A DNA stretch of 64,000 bases from Metellina segmentata (GCA_947359465.1 OX375879.1:93242078-93306077); one strand, 5' to 3'; counted from the first letter of the stretch, positions 10,732 to 21,245 are shown. Notes: generated from the letters alone by a model not told the origin. Numbers and translations: made by a program.

Positions 10732-11600
10732 CACAGTCCAGTCACATTAATGTGACCACCTGTCAAAAGCCAGAATAACCACCTTTGGCAGAGCGGACCG
10801 CAGCGAGACGTACAGGAAAAGAGTCAATTAGGTTTCTGCACCCAGTGAATGTAGGGAAAACATTCCCCAATCTATAATGCTCCCTCCTCCAGCCCGGATC
10901 CTTCCGGCAATTGTTACTTTCAGACGTTTCACACCGTATACGCCAACGTCCATCTGTCCGATGGAGCACAAAACGTGATTCATCCAAATCGTGAAAAAGC
11001 CACTTGTCGCCACTTTGGACGTCCAGTTACGGTAATGGCGTGCAAATTCCAGCCTTCGTCGCCGATGAACAGCAGTCAGCATAGGTGCATTAACCAGGCG
11101 TCTGCTACGGAGGTCCATACGCAGGCAACGTTCGCTGAACCGTTGTTGAGGATACACTCTTGGTAGCCCTTTGGTTCATCTGGGCGGTCAGTTGCTCAAC
11201 ATTTGCACGTCTATTCGCCCGAACGCATCTCCGTAGCCTACGTTCGCCTCTGTCATCTATAGCCCATGGTGCACCATATGTGCCACGACGCTGATTTTGG
11301 ATAGTGCCATTTTGCCATGCACGGTATAGTTTTACCACGGCTGCACGCGAACAGTTCACAAAATTAGCCGTTTCCGAAATGCTTCCACTCTTGGCCCGAA
11401 AGCCAATAATCCTGCCCTTTTGGACGGCGGATAAATCACTACGTTTCTGCATTACGCCAACGATTGAAATGCTTTCCGATGCCTTAGGACATCCTTTATA
11501 TACACTCCACTGCAATGTGCTGCCACCTGCCTTTTGTGATTGGTTATTTCAAGTTGACGTCGAAAGTAGGTGGTGGTCACATTAATGTGAATGGACTGTG
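10732..11600 (-). mobile_element. Tc1-like DNA transposon, internally deleted (copy A)
   Basis: 869 bp with near-perfect terminal inverted repeats of 29 bp (10732-10760 and 11572-11600), each starting CACAGTCCA and containing the palindrome TCACATTAATGTGA. The element is flanked by TA dinucleotides (10730-10731 and 11601-11602), the Tc1/mariner target duplication. Its length is well short of the 1.3-1.6 kb usual for autonomous members. Confidence 0.92.
10763..11452 (-). pseudogene. Tc1-like transposase, deleted
   Basis: The frame starts with Met at 11450-11452. The N-terminus carries the paired helix-turn-helix region (MQKRSDLSAVQKGRIIGF, then SRAAVVKLYRAWQNG). A frame change follows near 11105-11160. 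The first catalytic motif DESRFVL is near 10980, where the upstream SD is disrupted by an insertion relative to B. The second catalytic Asp and the catalytic Glu/Asp block are missing. The frame jumps directly to the C-terminal NLIDSFPVRLAAVRSAKGG motif near 10770-10840. It is inactive but could in principle be mobilised in trans through the TIRs. Confidence 0.88.
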
Positions 11601-11602
11601 TA

Positions 11603-13234
11603 TAATATACTATTAGATATAGTATTACTATCGTTATTATTATTATTGTTTGCACACATGGGAAGCTTTTAAGTTGTACTAGTGGAAAAATCTTGTGACA
11701 AAGTATGCTGTTGGCAGAGATCGGACAGGGATATTAAAAAACCAAAACGCACAATTATAAAATTATTTTAGTTTATCCACTATTCGATATCATGTAATCT
11801 TAAACTTTCAAGTATAAAGCACTCAATCAAACAATCACAAATACTTTTGATTCACTTGAAAGTTTGTTTTTAATTTTTTTCATTACGGAACATATACTTT
11901 TATGGCTTATTACAGAGTCACGGAGTCCTTCAACTTCAATGCAATCAGTTATTACTTTTTATCATGCGAAAGAAATTTACAGCGCTGAACAAGTGACTTG
12001 TTACAAGAGAAAACGAAAACTATCGCAAATAACTTTCTTTTGAGTTTGAGCTGTTCTCTTATCAATTTTAAATTGCAGAAAGCAAATGTCCACATTCCGC
12101 CCATTCGGGTTTAAAAATTAACTAGTTTTACATATTTTTACAAGTGCGCATGTAAACAACAAAAATTAGTTTTCGGCTAAATGAATAAAGGATACCTGCG
12201 CATTTATTAGATGAATAGCGAAAGCAAGTATATTTTTTCGATATTATAGAAACTAAATTGGTTAAAATTTAAAATTCGTGAACATGATATTCTTTGATTT
12301 AAGTAAGAAAGTATAAGTTAAAAAGTTTTGTCGCTTTAAATAGTTATTGTTTCTTTCGATGTTGAAGGACAAAATCTGAGATTTTTTTCCACTATCGACA
12401 TGTGGAATTTTATTTTAAGATTACCGATGTATTACTGAATGATGGGATATTTGTTTGAACAAGTTTCATTTAGATTTAAAGTGAATCAATAGTATAGGCA
12501 AGATTTCATTTCTTAGGGGAATACAAAGCTAGAAATATGATTTTTATGCAAAATGAATCAATCACAGGATCACATGGCATTGATAAAAAGAGACATTGGT
12601 ATAGAAGTCTTCTCAATATATTTGATCGGCAGACATAATTTTAAGGGGTCTGATTAATAAAAGTAAAAATACTAATGACACACATAGAACTAACAAAATA
12701 ATAATGACAGATACTATGACAGTACATGTCAGCCTTCGATAATTCGTCTTTTTGTAAAATAAAACAATGTATGTAATTTTGCATCACTATCTCTTATGTG
12801 AATTTCTAGGAAGATTTGTTGTGTTTGAAAAAATATCACGTTTTTACTCTTATATTCCGTAATGTGTGTGTAAATAGCTAAATTAATAAATTTTTATTTC
12901 AAAATTTTCGAAATGTTTCTTATTTTTATAGATTATTATTAATATTTGTTTTAAAAATCCTACATTACCTTCTTCTTTTCTATCATGCTAAGGCTAGAAT
13001 TTCCTGCACTTATTATGCCAGAAAATCTTATAGGTTTTAAAATAAATATTTAAATTACTTTGTGGAGTCAATGCTAAACTACTCACAGATTGCTTTAGCA
13101 TGTGAATAAGATCGCAACAATAAATACAAGCTATGCAGATCGATTGCTTTATTATATTCTCCATTATTTTATAGTAATACACCAGAGAGAGCTATTTTAA
13201 ACATCAAATCAATATAATTTAAAACAATACAAAT
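11603..13234. other. AT-rich intergenic stretch
   Basis: No confident gene. Collinear with B 32467-34106. A minus-strand AATAAA at 13148-13153 follows the exon-like segment at 13235-13345. Confidence 0.6.
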
Positions 13235-13345
13235 TCATTTAGTCTTGAAACTATTAATTATTTTTTGCTTCATCTTCTTCGAACTGACAGATGCATGTCC
13301 TACTTTATAGCTCCAATCAATCTTTGTATTCGACATCAAATCCAC
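13235..13345 (-). other. Terminal-exon-like segment (unknown protein)
   Basis: On the minus strand a strong acceptor context (TGTTTTTCACAG) precedes a 36-codon open segment that reads VDLMSNTKIDWSYKVGH, ends in a Lys-rich tail and TGA, and is followed about 80 bp later by AATAAA (13148-13153). The copy at 34107-34217 keeps the acceptor, frame, stop and signal with a single residue change. Neighbouring non-coding sequence is also nearly identical, so selection cannot be inferred. I do not recognise the protein. It may be the last exon of a minus-strand host gene or a chance open stretch. Confidence 0.3.
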
Positions 13346-13849
13346 CTGTGAAAAACATTTTGTGTTAAAGTCACTTTTCACAAAGGCAAGAGTTTCATAC
13401 AATACAAACTCGAAGGCTTCAAACAAGGGTTGTGCATGAACTGAAAAGTGTTACCTCTCATAGATTAAACCCTCTGAGGTGTTTAGACACATAGTTCTAC
13501 CTTGCATTCTGCATTTTTGCTTGCTCGGTTTCTTGAAATTTTTATCTACTTGGTACAGCTACAGTCTATGTATATAGCGATGAGAACGGACTTGGCATTT
13601 TTTTGGAGCAATTCTAAAGTCGCCAAGGAAAGAATTATTTAAAAAAATATTTTTCTTTCAAAAATATTAGAACGGAAAATGAAAGCTTGAAAACACATTT
13701 GAGTACGTTTATAAAAGCGCGTATGTTTTAAAATTTTTTACAAAAAGTAGTAAATATGAACATATTTTAAAAAAAACATTTATGTTTCAGCAGAAAAACT
13801 AAGCTGCGAATGTTGGGTAAGAATACCCTGGCATACTAAAAAAAGAAAG

Positions 13850-13881
<32 letters not shown>

Positions 13882-14371
13882 CAGAAATAATATAACCTGA
13901 TAAGTCAGAACTGTTCCGGGACAAATTATTTAAGAAGCAAATTCCAAAAATGGCGAGAAACCAATAACTGGCAGAACTCTACCGTGAAAAAATAAAATAA
14001 AATTCCACAACTGGAGAAAAACAATTAACTGCATCAGTGAAGTAAATAAGAAAAATTTAAGAAGACCAATGCCATCAAAGGATACTTTAAAGTTAAAATA
14101 ACTAATGGAATTAAAGAACAAATTTCAAACGAAACAATGAAATCAAACGACTTTAACGGATTGTGAAAGAATTTTCCAGATTAATCGAAATGAATATTTA
14201 AACTTTCCATTTGCCGAGGTTGCCATGAAAACCACAATAACCGTAAATACAGCCTTTACCTACCGTAACTTGCTACTAGTAGTTCGCCAAAAAATTCGCC
14301 ACGGCTGTTGCCACTGCTATAAACGTAGACTGTAGCTGTACCATCTATTTTTACCAATATAATTTACAAAA
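13346..14371. other. AT-rich intergenic stretch with poly-A run
   Basis: No gene recognised. A pure A run of about 20 bp lies at 13861-13880; the B equivalent is shorter. Confidence 0.6.
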
Positions 14372-14580
14372 GGATTCTATTAGAAACAAAGGACCGATAC
14401 AATCTTTCTGAAAGATTATAGTCGAGGGAAATGTGCAATGGAATCTTTCCAAAGGATTGTATTCTGAGAAAGGTATTAATATAATCTTTCCAGGGGATTC
14501 TATTCTGGAGAATGGGCCATTAGAATCTTTACAAAACATTGTATTCGAAGGAAAGGAGCTATTGAATCTTTCCAAAGATT
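14372..14580. repeat. 41-bp minisatellite, five diverged units (copy A)
   Basis: Five successive units of 40-42 bp, each built as GGATT-TATTC followed by a variable middle and ending GAATCTTTCCAAA. The same array with the same unit order is at 35243-35451, so it predates the A/B duplication. An open minus-strand frame across it is a by-product of the repeat. Confidence 0.75.
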
Positions 14581-16218
14581 GAAAGAATCCATAGATTCGT
14601 TAGAAAGATGTGGTCATTTAGTCATTCAATGTGTTTTATGAAGTAAAATCAACACAACACTACTCGAAAATCTTGTGAGGTTAAAGGTTAAAGAAAAATA
14701 TGCAAATATAACCATAAATATTTGCAAGTGAAAACAGAAAGGCATCAGAGTAAATGGGAGCTAACAGTTTAGGATAGCTGGGGAGCTGTTTCCATTTGCA
14801 TCAGGATGTCATAAACTACCATTGACCATGTTTGAGAAATCAGCTAATGCATATTTAGTGAAGAAATACGCCTCACTTATATTTGTCATTACTATTGATT
14901 ACACAATCATTATTTAAGAAATTGTTTATTCATCTTAAGGGTTGTTACTTATTCCTTGAGGGCCTAGCTCTTTAACTCCAAACACTCTCAAAATGTCCAA
15001 CACTAGATTACGACTTTCATAGAGATCTTTTCTTGCCAAACCACCGCAAGACAAACGATGACTTGGAATCAATGTTCAGTGTCGTAATTTTTAAGCAAGT
15101 TGTAAAAGTCTTATGAACGAAGGATAGAGATTGGATGTGACAGCTCTTATATCTAGAAAAATTAACTATCAGCTAACTTGTAAATTAAATGTAAATTAAT
15201 AATTCTTTCGTTGTGGGAACAATATTAAAAAAAAAAAAAGACTTACGGAAAGTTTATTTCCTTATGGTAACTGAAGGCCGATCTACATCCTCGAATAACA
15301 ACGTTCAATGCTAGAGTCAATGGGCATTCCAAAAGAACAGCAATTGTCGAGTAACTTCACTTGAGCCTTTGTACATCGTATTGCAAGTTCCCATCTAACT
15401 GAGATTTAAATTTTATTGAGTGTGTGTCAATCCTTCAATCAGTTTATCTGTTGAACGATATATCCACACGAAGGATATATTAAGTGTTTCATTTGTTTTA
15501 AGAGGTATGTAAGTGGAATAGACCAATTACTAAATCACTAACGGTTGTTTAGAAGTACCTGCTTCAACATTGAAGAATATCTGTCAGGTGCCGTGTGTAC
15601 TTAAGAGTCAAAAATGAAGCAATGCTTATTTGACGCAAAACGCTTTGTATTACAAAGATAATAAATTAAGTTATTATTTATTTACAAGAGACTCAATTGC
15701 TTTTTTTTGTTTTTCTGATGGCTGTACAGCATTCCAAAAACTATAAGAGGAGACGAAATAGGCATTCGACGTACTTGAATCTGACCTATACGCGTCTGCG
15801 CTAAGAACCCCAGTACCAAGTTAGCTGACGAGCCTCTCATGAAATTCGAAAGATGCACCCAAGTACAATCTTTAAAGTACAAGTGTTTAAATTTTTAAAC
15901 CTTATTTCCGTGTTACAATTACTGTCCAACCTTACTGTACAAATGGCAATTTGAAAAAGACTTTTTGAACGTAGAAAACAAGCTGCCAATACAGAATTAA
16001 AAACTTTCTACATATCTCCGGCTGCCTCCATAAGATATCTAGCTCTGATACCATGGTACCGGTGACCCTTTAGCCTAATGTAGAGGTTCTGACTTTCATA
16101 TCTAAATTTTAATGTAAATATATTTTTCATTGTCTAATTTTTAGCAAAAAACGCTTTCTAGTCAACATGGGAAATGCAGTAAGAAATACCCTTAACATGA
16201 ATTACAACATTTACTTAC
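14581..16218. other. Intergenic stretch with weak exon-like segments
   Basis: Two minus-strand open pieces were seen. One of 66 codons at 15682-15882 is largely deleted in B. The other, at 16008-16101, reads NLYIRLKGHRYHG and ends ATG-TAG; in B its upstream part is stopped. Neither has enough support to be called a gene. Confidence 0.45.
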
Positions 16219-16383
16219 CATGAGTATACTAATTTTCATCCGTATGAGTATGCTCATCTCCATCACTATGAATATGCCCATCACTATGTGTATGTCCATC
16301 TCCATCAGTATGATTGTGAAATCCAAGCGAACCTTTGGGGTGTTTGAAACCATCTTTGCCATTTTCATGGTGATCAGAAAGGA
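16219..16383 (-). other. His/Asp/Gly-rich exon-like segment (copy A)
   Basis: On the minus strand an acceptor (TTTTTGACTTCAG) is followed by a frame reading LSDHHENGKDGFKHPKGSLG and then HTDGDG/HTHSDG repeats, ending DEN and TAG at 16229-16231. A consensus donor GTAAGT lies just beyond (16213-16218). Metal binding by such His-rich repeats is plausible but inferred. A second frame, Met/Ile-rich, is open straight through to the donor, so the coding frame is ambiguous. The B copy is 24 bp longer, adding exactly eight residues. Confidence 0.35.
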
Positions 16384-16489
16384 CTGAAGTCAAAAATATA
16401 CATAGTAAATGGTTTCGATATAAATAATAGTAATAATAAGTTCAATGAATAATTTAATTAATTAATAAAATTATGGATTATGTCACTTG

Positions 16490-16739
16490 TTTATCCGTAG
16501 ATAAAGCCCACCCAATTTGTATTTTGACTAATTCTATACAGCGTCTACAATGTCTTCACCAACACAAATCAAGCAGCCTCGTTTTTCGAATTAAAGAAGT
16601 TATAAATCTTATCTACGAATTGTAAGACGACATTTTGCAGTGGATTCCCGCGTATTGTGGTAATCATGACAACCATATGGTAGACAAATTGGCTACAAAA
16701 TCGGGTCCAGTTCCCTGGGATTCAACGTCATTCTCAGGG
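16490..16739 (+). pseudogene. LINE RNase H fragment (copy A)
   Basis: Plus-strand translation gives a remnant of a non-LTR retrotransposon RNase H: an ILTNS motif (a decayed TDS) then ILQWIPAYCGNHDNHMVDKL, matching the QWIPAHCGIxGNExADxLA block. One stop lies between. It ends exactly where a SINE begins. The B copy keeps the more canonical WIPAHCG. Confidence 0.7.
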
Positions 16740-17051
16740 ATAGTTAATTAACGTTGCCCTAGAGCAACACAATGGGCTATTGGTGACGGTTCGGGATCAA
16801 TCCTGAAGGTAAATATCCAAGGACAACGTCTCGTAATATTGAACCACAGTCAGATGACGAAGTCACATCTGAGCTGGCATCCCACTCTCCATACTTCCAC
16901 ACCACGTCAACGTGAGAACGTTCGAGGTTAAGACAGATTTTACGTGCCCCAACCTTCGTGTACTCGATGGTCTTTAGCTGGACCGAGTTCCGAATGTGCA
17001 AAACTCCGGTTGCTAATCCGTTTCTTTTCCAACTGAGCTGTTCGGATCCAC
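16740..17051 (-). repeat. tRNA-derived SINE, full-length-like (copy A)
   Basis: The minus strand has a tRNA-like head with an A-box-like CAGCTCAGTTGG (about 17030-17041) and a decayed B box. It continues to a body containing the GGGATTGATCCCGA-like motif and ends near GTTAATTAACTA. Many related copies occur here (21246, 37471, 41650, 51908, 54824, 55180). A 110-codon frame inside it is incidental. Confidence 0.75.
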
Positions 17052-17246
17052 TATTAGGGAGCCTAAACAAGACAACTAAACAGATTTTATAAACAGTTTG
17101 GCGTGACAACTAGAAAAGTACACGATCAAGTCGCAACTTGTTTTTTCCTTACAGGAGCCTAAGAGGAGTGCTTCTTTTCTACTTTCGTCCCTCTGCTCTT
17201 TCTTGAAATAGTAAATTATGGAATCTTAAGTTAGTTTTCCGGTTTA

Positions 17247-17470
17247 TTAATCGATATGGTGGTCAGGGTGTTGTCTTCTAGATTGAAATTTGACTGATTC
17301 GAATCCGAGGCCGGGTGTGGATTTTTGTCCGTTTGGAACGAATGCCTCTCTATACATCGGGTTGTATTTTGAATTTATAATATGTGTGTGAGGGGTAACG
17401 TGAAAGTGGAGCTCCAAGTGGTTCACAATTCCCCTGTTGCGATGCCATGTTTACTAAAGCACTTTTCAGT
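17247..17470 (+). repeat. tRNA-headed SINE, second family (copy A)
   Basis: TGGTCAGGGTG resembles a pol III A box, and GATTCGAATCC at 17296-17306 is one mismatch from the B-box consensus. A non-tRNA body with GTGAGGGGTAACGTG follows. The paralogue at 37987 has a perfect B box. Confidence 0.65.
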
Positions 17471-17597
17471 TGAAATTGTCCGGGCATTTATAAAATAATT
17501 AATTTTCCTTGATTTTGTTTAAATTTTTCTGTCTGGTGTGTGGCACCGACTTGACCAAATAAATCCTCATCCAAGAAACCCAATAAACCAAACATAC

Positions 17598-17720
17598 ACA
17601 CAGGAGAAACAATGTAACTATTCGATTTTACAAAGGCCTTGTAGTCACATTTGCAATCAAGGTCAGGATTGGTAATAAGTACCCAAGAGTATATTTGCAC
17701 AAGTTCCATCTTTGGAATCT
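17598..17720 (-). other. Exon-like Cys-containing segment (copy A)
   Basis: The minus strand has an acceptor TTTATTTAG at 17721-17729 and donor GTATGT at 17592-17597. The open frame contains NPDLDCKCDYKAFVKSNSY and ends SPVC. Joined to the segment at 18436-18488 the phases match (phase 1). The C-x-C ... SPVC spacing recalls a Kazal/follistatin start. The B copy (about 38342-38465) has a stop in this frame. Could be chance. Confidence 0.22.
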
Positions 17721-17729
17721 CTAAATAAA

Positions 17730-18435
17730 GTTATATCGCATCGTTTACGTTACCACTTCAAAAACACTTCATGTCAGGGTTGTCCGTCCAACCCATGGAG
17801 CTAATAATACTGCCCCTAACACCATTTGACTACAGTTTACATTATTCGAAGACCTATAAATTTCCAAGGGGAAAAAAAAAACACCCTTCTTTCACCTTGT
17901 TAATGTCATTGCTCATTAGCAAGAATTACATTTAGGAGCAACTATTTTTAAGGATAAAACACATGAAAAGTAAAATTAGATAAAAAATTTCTGACGATCA
18001 CTTTGAGAACTTAGTAAGAATTTTAACCATTTCTATTAATAGAACTCACTAGGAATTGTAACTATTTCCATCAACAGAACTCACTAGAAATTGTGAAAAT
18101 TTACAACTCATACATTGAGGCATTAGTTTCATAGAAAAGATTGAATATCTCACTAGTTTTATGTTTATGTTGTCCTCTTTTTAACAATGGTAATGATAAC
18201 TGACAAATAAATTGCCAAAATTTCTGAAACACAAGGAAATAAATGGAATTATTCTAGTTTTAAAACCGAAAACAGAAATTCCCTGATAAATACATATCAT
18301 ATAAAAGCAAAAATGTGTGAATAAACTCGCAGAAGAATGAAAGTTTAAATATGAATGGACAATGAGAACGTGGAAATGGTGAAATAAAGTTAACTGACAG
18401 AAACATGGTAATGTAAATGAAGAAACTTACTATAC
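17730..18435. other. AT-rich intergenic stretch
   Basis: No feature recognised. Confidence 0.6.
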
Positions 18436-18488
18436 CTGAACAAGTTTCATAGGTTAACCTTCCAAACTTGCAATATTCTAGAATTTCG
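18436..18488 (-). other. Short exon-like segment with Kazal-like spacing (copy A)
   Basis: 53 bp between an acceptor (TTTTCTATGCATAG) and a donor GTATAG on the minus strand. The frame reads SEILEYCKFGRLTYETCS; C..G..TY..C recalls the Kazal core. The B copy has lost one base and gained a stop, so at least B is not functional. Confidence 0.2.
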
Positions 18489-18576
18489 CTATGCATAGAA
18501 AATCAAATAGCTTAATGTTTTACCGATTAATAGAAAAAAAAATTTAAATTCAGAGTAAAAAATCCCACTCTGTATA

Positions 18577-19060
18577 CAGGGTGATTCGAAAATCATAATG
18601 AGGTCTGAAGTTTTAATAACTTTGAATTAGTTATTTTTATTAAGAATTCGGACCGAACAACAGCGATATTACTAACAAACCCACAGATAAACAACTTTGT
18701 CCCAACAAGCATATCGTCGTCATAGTGGCGTGTACGATTCTCCAAGTGAATCAATGATTAAACGTTTGGTTGGGTGTTTTGAAGAACAGGGTTCATTAAG
18801 TGATTTTACGAGAACAGGCCAACCACCCTCCAGAGGAAGTAACAGTTAATCCTCCTGGTGGTTTACACGACCACATATCACGTCACTAGCAAAACTGACC
18901 AAATCGCGATGGACGAGATCGAGATACCTCGCCAGAAGAAGAACACAGACAAGATCTTTATCTGGTTATTGTCAAAAAATAGGCAATATCTTGATGACGA
19001 ATTGTCATGTCATTTGCAGAATGGTTCAGATCTTTAGGAACGAGATATCTGGTTGAAACC
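18577..19060 (+). pseudogene. Mariner-family N-terminal HTH remnant (copy A)
   Basis: CAGGGTGATTCGAAAA at 18577 resembles the terminal repeat of IS630/mariner-like elements. About 120 bp downstream the plus strand reads QQAYRRHSGVYDSPSESMIK followed by RLVGCFEEQGSLSD and GQPPS, the DUF4817-type helix-turn-helix found at the N-terminus of arthropod transposases. No DDE domain follows. The remnant ends near a hAT MITE insertion. Confidence 0.6.
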
Positions 19061-19621
19061 ACTTAACGCAGGCCTCTAAATAGATTTTTTAGTACAGGTG
19101 CACCTTGTGCAGCTAAGTTTTTAAATTAGGTGCACAGGTTATATTTTAGGTGCACATTTAAAAAAGAACGTAATATAAGAGCATTAATGTAATATAAACT
19201 ACTTCATTAGTTGGGTATGCTTAAATAGGTTAGTAGTAGATGGTAAATAAAAATATTTTAACAGCTAAATTATCCCTTCTCTCAGGCGCACGGCTGTCGC
19301 GACAGTCGCTTCGACAGAGCCATCTGAAAAATGTTTCGATCATCGGAAACTTCTGGTGGCAGTGACACAAGTAAACCTTCCTCCTGTATAAACACGTTAT
19401 GGCCCAGCAATTTTGTTATCGCATAGTGTGTATTTAGGAATTTTAATTACGTTCCTTTAGAGCAAGAGAGGTCGATATTAATATTTTGTTCAAATATCAA
19501 AATAACATAAAACACGTTTCCCCCCTTTTTTTAACGTTAGGTGCACCTAGCGGGAAAAAATTAGGTGTACAATTTTATTTTCATGTGCTCACACCCGGGT
19601 ATTTCGAGCCCTGACTGAACG
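19061..19621. mobile_element. hAT-type MITE with 8-bp target duplication (copy A only)
   Basis: The element proper is 19069-19613 (545 bp). It starts CAGGCCTCTAAATA and ends with the reverse complement of CAGGGCTCGAAATA, giving 14-bp imperfect inverted repeats of hAT type. Flanks are ACTTAACG (19061-19068) and ACTGAACG (19614-19621), 7 of 8 identical. Copy B has the empty site GAAACTCTTAACGTG near 39825. No transposase is encoded. Interior copies of GGTGCAC repeat near each end. Confidence 0.85.
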
Positions 19622-19767
19622 TGTTAATTATCTAGTGTTAGCTAGTAGTTAAACGTGTAAGCTAGTGTTGTTTAAGACCAGAGCCTATCAATTCGAAGGA
19701 TAGCCCTATAGGGCTATTTCAAAGAAAAGTTTATATACAAGCCTCGGAATTGCGCAAGGCAAAAAAT

Positions 19768-19840
19768 TAACGCCATTTAGCTCACCAAGTGGTTTAGACT
19801 AGGTATCTAATCCAGGGTTCGAGCAATTTTGCAATGATAA
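19768..19840 (+). repeat. tRNA-like SINE head or tRNA pseudogene (copy A)
   Basis: TTTAGCTCACCAAGTGG resembles an A box and GGGTTCGAGC, about 45 bp later, a B box. No acceptor stem pairing is evident, so this is not a functional tRNA. The B copy (about 40000-40075) has lost both boxes. Confidence 0.45.
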
Positions 19841-20139
19841 GATATGCTATCTATCAAGATCTGGCTGCACTTACGAATGCCGGGATACTTTGCCGAGACA
19901 AAACTTTTCCATTACTTCTATTCGAATGAAGATCCACGGAGGTAACGAAAATTGTCCTTTGCCTATAACTGGCTACAACTTGGAACAGGTTTCTCATCAG
20001 AGACTGGCCACTACAGGACAGTTTTCGACGGGAAGATCAACCACTAGGAGGACTAAGATATTAAATTTTTCACGTCATAGTGTAAATTTATTTTCTATAG
20101 ATACTGTGTAAGATTCAACGAGATTAATAAAGGAGCTAC

Positions 20140-20204
20140 TGAATATTGAAACCCCTTCGTCACTTTTGGTCCATCTTGTACATACTCCATTAACGTACGT
20201 AGCA
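20140..20204 (-). CDS. Kazal-like exon candidate (copy A)
   Basis: A 65-bp minus-strand segment follows the acceptor CATCGGTTTCAG (20205-20216) and reads ATYVNGVCTRWTKSDEGVSI. The TYvNgxC block matches the C-G-S-D-G-x-TYxNxC core of Kazal serine protease inhibitor domains, and the exon start (phase 2) would fit a preceding exon ending in CGSDG. In A the donor is weak (GTAGCT); in B it is GTAAAT. Of eight differences from the B copy, five are synonymous. No neighbouring exon was identified with confidence, so the call is tentative. Confidence 0.33.
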
Positions 20205-20229
20205 CTGAAACCGATGATATGTGCATATT

Positions 20230-21240
20230 GGTGAATGAAGATATTGAATATAAACAATATAAAATAAATCTCTACACGGGATTAATTCACCAATTTCTTT
20301 TATTTAAACTTCTTGATTTGAGCCTTGAAGCTTTATTCACAACATTGCTACAAGGATGAGCTTAAAGCACAAATGTAATTTGGTAGTCTGATTACATGAA
20401 GCAATACGGAAGATGGAAATCAGTCTAGGAAAGACAATTTTAACGGTTTGAATATTGAAATGTGCCGAAAAGCCTTTGAACAAAGTGAATGGGACTGAAT
20501 TGAAGTGGATATGCAGATGATAATTGTGGTAATTTAAATGAAGCGTCTTTATTTTTGCAACTTTAAATTTTTGAATATTTACTTCATTTAGAGGAATGAT
20601 AGGTGCATAACGATGCTGATATTCATTAGAATAAATAAGGCATACAATATGAGTAAGGCTTAGGCTGGGACGGTGGTAACTAGTTGAATACAATATGAGT
20701 AAAAACACTGCTATTAAAAAGTTTAAGAAATTGAGGAATTTAAAAGCAAATGCTATGCACGGGTTTGCTCTTTCCTTGGAAAAGTGTTTGAATCAAAACA
20801 GAAGTACAGTCTTAACAATTACCTGAACAGGACATCAAACACACTATAAGAAGAACGCTGAAAATTTGGAGCTTCATTTCTTGAAATTTTGTTGTCACTT
20901 GAAACAGAATCCTCAGTGAAATTATGTCCGATAAGAGAACAAGCACTGTTTTATACCCTCAAAAAGTAAATTCTTGGAATAATTAAGAAAAATTTCGTCT
21001 TTGTTCTCACTTTGTAAGGTTATTTCCTCATTTGTTTGCTTCTCACAGTGCAATCGTATAAGCATTGAATAAAGAACTTATTTCTTCTGCTATTGTAACC
21101 GAGTGTGCAATATTTATTATGAGCAACAAGAAAATTTAACCTGTCGAGAAAAATTTTTATTGCCCCATTCTGAGGATGAATACAATCAAGATTTGGCAAC
21201 ACTTTCAAGAACTCTTTCTTTACCCTAGTATTGTACACGA
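20230..21240. other. AT-rich intergenic stretch
   Basis: A 123-codon minus-strand frame at 20337-20708 has no recognisable motif and low-complexity composition; I do not call it a gene. B carries a duplication of part of this stretch. Confidence 0.5.
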
Positions 21241-21245
21241 AACTA

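Noticed and set aside
14351..14575. 74-codon minus-strand frame (also at 35222)
   Set aside because: Produced by the 41-bp minisatellite; unit length is not a constant multiple of three.
16777..17109. 110-codon minus-strand frame (also at 37508-37840)
   Set aside because: Lies inside a tRNA-derived SINE; the frame follows from the repeat and shows no domain.
19740..19850. Possible mitochondrial 12S-like insertion because of GGATTAGATACC
   Set aside because: Read on the other strand the segment has tRNA-type A and B boxes and no further 12S motifs, so a tRNA-derived repeat fits better.
20135..20260. Reprolysin-type metalloprotease exon
   Set aside because: A YVNGVCT block first suggested M12B proteases, but no HExxH motif was found and the TYvNxxC spacing fits a Kazal core better.
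20337..20708. 123-codon minus-strand frame
   Set aside because: Low-complexity hydrophobic/His composition, no homologous intact frame in B and no domain.
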